NCBI GenBank assembly: GCA_014379305.1
Contig: JACMMB010000234.1
Coordinates: 1 to 7,254 of the forward strand
Origin: Akkermansiaceae bacterium
GTDB lineage: Bacteria > Verrucomicrobiota > Verrucomicrobiia > Verrucomicrobiales > Akkermansiaceae
Reading direction: 5' to 3'
Length of the DNA stretch: 7,254 bases
Part shown: positions 6,510 through 7,254 of the stretch, in pieces
How positions within the stretch are numbered: position 1 is the stretch's first letter
How the letters are laid out: each line of letters opens with the position of its first letter
The notes under the pieces: model-generated
What the model was told of the DNA's origin: nothing
The model's database searches: none
The model's input: the letters and a program-made list of their open reading frames with translations, nothing else
Translations under genes and position numbers: made by a program

Positions 6510-6723
6510 ATGGGAAGTGAGAGATATACTTCAATTACCCATATGGTTCATTTGCACGGGAATATGGGTTTCACGCGGACTTCCCATGACACTTGTGGAA
6601 TTATTGATTCCACCCAAGTCAGAGCAGTTGGTGAGTGCGGACACTCCTCCCAAGAATATGATGAAAATGATTATTTTGTTCATGTCAGTGACATTGATAC
6701 CTAACTTGTATTGAATATACAAG
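6510..6723. repeat. Hairpin-dense stretch after the glycosylase gene
   Basis: This AT-richer stretch holds a run of perfect inverted repeats. ATGGGAAGT (6510-6518) pairs with 6579-6587. Nested inside it, CCCATAT (6538-6544) pairs with 6562-6568. GTGGAAT (6595-6601) pairs with 6607-6613 around a 5-base loop, extended by ACTT/AAGT beyond a CC bulge. GAGTG (6633-6637) pairs with 6642-6646. ATGTCA pairs with TGACAT at 6682-6694. CTTGTAT (6705-6711) pairs with 6717-6723. It could be a structured RNA, a palindromic element, or the 3' region of one of the flanking genes. It also contains a possible small - strand gene. Confidence 0.4.
6531..6683 (-). CDS. Possible 50-residue lipoprotein-like peptide
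   Basis: An ATG at 6683 opens a 50-residue reading frame with a convincing export signal: Lys3, a hydrophobic run (IIIFIIFLGGVSAL, residues 4-17) and then LTNC at 17-20. This resembles a lipobox, but Asn before the Cys is unusual, where Gly, Ala or Ser is expected. The mature part is short and polar and matches no family I know. A weak TTGTAT / 17 bases / TATCAA pair precedes the start. An upstream extension of the frame to 6767 runs into the terminator and is unlikely to be translated. It converges on the glycosylase gene. The alternative is that the stretch is non-coding structured DNA or RNA. Confidence 0.35.
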   Translation of the reverse strand: MNKIIIFIIFLGGVSALTNCSDLGGINNSTSVMGSPRETHIPVQMNHMGN

Positions 6724-6728
6724 CACAT

Positions 6729-6762
6729 AAAAAACCGAAGGATAGATACCCTTCGGTTTTTT
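6729..6762. terminator. Bidirectional intrinsic terminator
   Basis: A perfect 7-bp stem (CCGAAGG at 6735-6741 with CCTTCGG at 6750-6756, 8-base loop) is flanked by six A (6729-6734) and six T (6757-6762), so it works in both directions. Leftward it ends the lipoprotein transcript, whose stop codon is 13 bases before it. Rightward it ends any transcript leaving the glycosylase gene. Confidence 0.92.
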
Positions 6763-6775
6763 CGCATGCTATGAT

Positions 6776-6967
6776 TTAGTTATAGGTCGTGGTGGTCCTC
6801 TTTTGGGTGGTGGTGCGCTCTCCCAAAACATATGGACTATCGGACGTGGTGGTAGTCGTTGTGTTCTGAGTCGCGCTCGGTCCATTGTCTGGATCAATCA
6901 CGGTAGTGCAGCTTGCGATTGCGAGAATTCCTACTGTGGCAGCCAATAATTGCAGTGTTGTTTTCAT
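6776..6967 (-). CDS. Small Thr-rich lipoprotein
   Basis: This 63-residue protein has a lipoprotein signal peptide: Lys2, hydrophobic residues 5-18, and the lipobox IASC at 17-20, with Cys20 as the lipidated residue. Asp does not follow the Cys, so by the E. coli rule it would go to the outer membrane. The 43-residue mature part is low complexity with 16 threonines, including a run of six at 36-41 and two similar units RTTTQ and RTTTT near the C-terminus. No enzymatic motif is present; a small surface or envelope peptide is the most one can say. It is a single-gene transcript with a strong terminator 13 bases downstream and a perfect inverted repeat just upstream. No Shine-Dalgarno motif is seen. 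Confidence 0.72.
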   Translation of the reverse strand: MKTTLQLLAATVGILAIASCTTVIDPDNGPSATQNTTTTTTSDSPYVLGERTTTQKRTTTTYN

Positions 6968-6973
6968 AATATT

Positions 6974-6991
6974 GTTTAGGATGGTCTAAAC
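6974..6991 (-). promoter_or_regulatory. Inverted repeat upstream of the small lipoprotein gene
   Basis: GTTTAG (6974-6979) and CTAAAC (6986-6991) form a perfect 6-bp inverted repeat with a 6-base spacer, ending six bases before the lipoprotein ATG. The left arm overlaps the only -10-like sequence near the start (TAAACA, 6978-6973 on the - strand). It may be a regulator site covering the promoter, or a leader hairpin. No partner -35 was found, so the promoter itself is not established. Confidence 0.35.
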
Positions 6992-7151
6992 CGATCTAGC
7001 AGGATCCGATCCCACAGCGAAATCACTCATGTGATCCACTTAATGACTCAAGATGAAGGCATTGTGCGATACACAGATTTACCAATTGGACACAGACCCC
7101 CCAATTTTACATGCGGAATGCAATGCCTGGCATCCAATTTGACTGCCCCAC
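6992..7151. other. Intergenic region with no gene seen
   Basis: Between the membrane-protein stop and the lipoprotein operator no convincing gene is present. Short palindromes occur: ATCAC/GTGAT at 7022-7035, CCAATTGG at 7082-7089 whose AATTGG can also pair with CCAATT at 7101-7106, and TGCC-T-GGCA near 7124-7132. None has a T-tract, so none is called a terminator. Confidence 0.4.
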
Positions 7152-7254
7152 CTAAAAAGCTCCGTTGAGCTTTCTCCCGATCCAGAACATTCCCAATAGC
7201 AAAACCAGTGTCGCGATGGTTGCCCAATGTGACCAAAGTGGAATGCGGTTTTCA
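7152..7254 (-). CDS. C-terminal end of a membrane protein (cut by the window edge)
   Basis: Reading leftward from 7253, a frame runs 33 codons to a TAG at 7154-7152. It opens ENRIPLWSHW, continues with a hydrophobic transmembrane helix (about ATIATLVLLLGMFW), and ends in the positively charged tail IGRKLNGAF. A single C-terminal helix followed by Arg-Lys and a short tail is common in membrane-anchored proteins of Verrucomicrobiota and Planctomycetota, including those with von Willebrand or glutamine-amidotransferase-like domains. That resemblance is only an impression, and the rest of the gene lies outside the window. Upstream coding extent is unknown. No T-tract terminator follows the stop, so read-through into the lipoprotein region is possible. 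Confidence 0.6.
   Translation of the reverse strand, partial: ENRIPLWSHWATIATLVLLLGMFWIGRKLNGAF

Noticed and set aside
6459..6714. Two + strand frames (81 and 65 residues) overlapping the glycosylase end and the hairpin-rich stretch
   Set aside because: No start context, no signal or domain, and low-plausibility composition; the region is better described as hairpin-rich with a possible - strand small gene.
7048..7236. 62-residue - strand frame
   Set aside because: It overlaps the C-terminal coding end read in a different phase (7152-7254), which has a clear transmembrane segment and charged tail; this frame has no such features.
1..7254. tRNA, rRNA, CRISPR array, insertion sequence or integrase
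   Set aside because: No cloverleaf-like segment, regularly spaced direct repeats, transposase or recombinase motifs were seen on either strand.

Overview
The window looks like ordinary chromosomal DNA from a member of the Verrucomicrobiota, or less likely another PVC-superphylum lineage. Three things suggest this. There is a secreted tandem DUF1080 (3-keto-disaccharide hydrolase family) protein, a type abundant in Verrucomicrobiota and Planctomycetota. There are small Cys-anchored lipoprotein-type ORFs. No gene here has a recognisable Shine-Dalgarno sequence. The assignment is an inference; no rRNA or marker-gene comparison was possible.

Left part (1-1856, + strand): a short hydrophobic coding end (1-81), thioredoxin trxA (178-498) with a clean intrinsic terminator, then the exported two-domain DUF1080 protein (594-1856).

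Centre (1893-5788, all - strand): read in the direction of transcription, the order is typA/bipA (ribosome-associated GTPase), an RlmM/FtsJ-like rRNA 2'-O-methyltransferase gene, then an Xre/MbcA-type antitoxin and a RES-domain toxin. typA and the methyltransferase form a probable translation-related operon. The toxin-antitoxin pair follows after only 33 bases but has its own promoter. The consensus -35 box of that promoter contains the methyltransferase stop codon, and a perfect 11-bp inverted repeat straddles its -10 and covers the antitoxin start codon. This is the likely autoregulatory operator. The toxin gene converges on the DUF1080 gene.

Right part (5789-7254): divergent from typA is a 3-methyladenine DNA glycosylase of the AAG/MPG family (5941-6507, + strand). 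It is followed by an AT-richer, hairpin-dense stretch of about 220 bases that may encode a 50-residue lipoprotein-like peptide on the - strand. Next come a symmetrical bidirectional terminator (6729-6762), a 63-residue Thr-rich lipoprotein (- strand) with a small inverted repeat just upstream, and at the right edge the last 33 codons of a membrane protein that runs out of the window.

Most genes belong to known families. I did not find a convincing new multi-gene system. The points most worth a second look are the compact toxin-antitoxin promoter/operator, the hairpin-rich stretch after the glycosylase gene, and the consistent lack of ribosome binding sites with possible leaderless starts.
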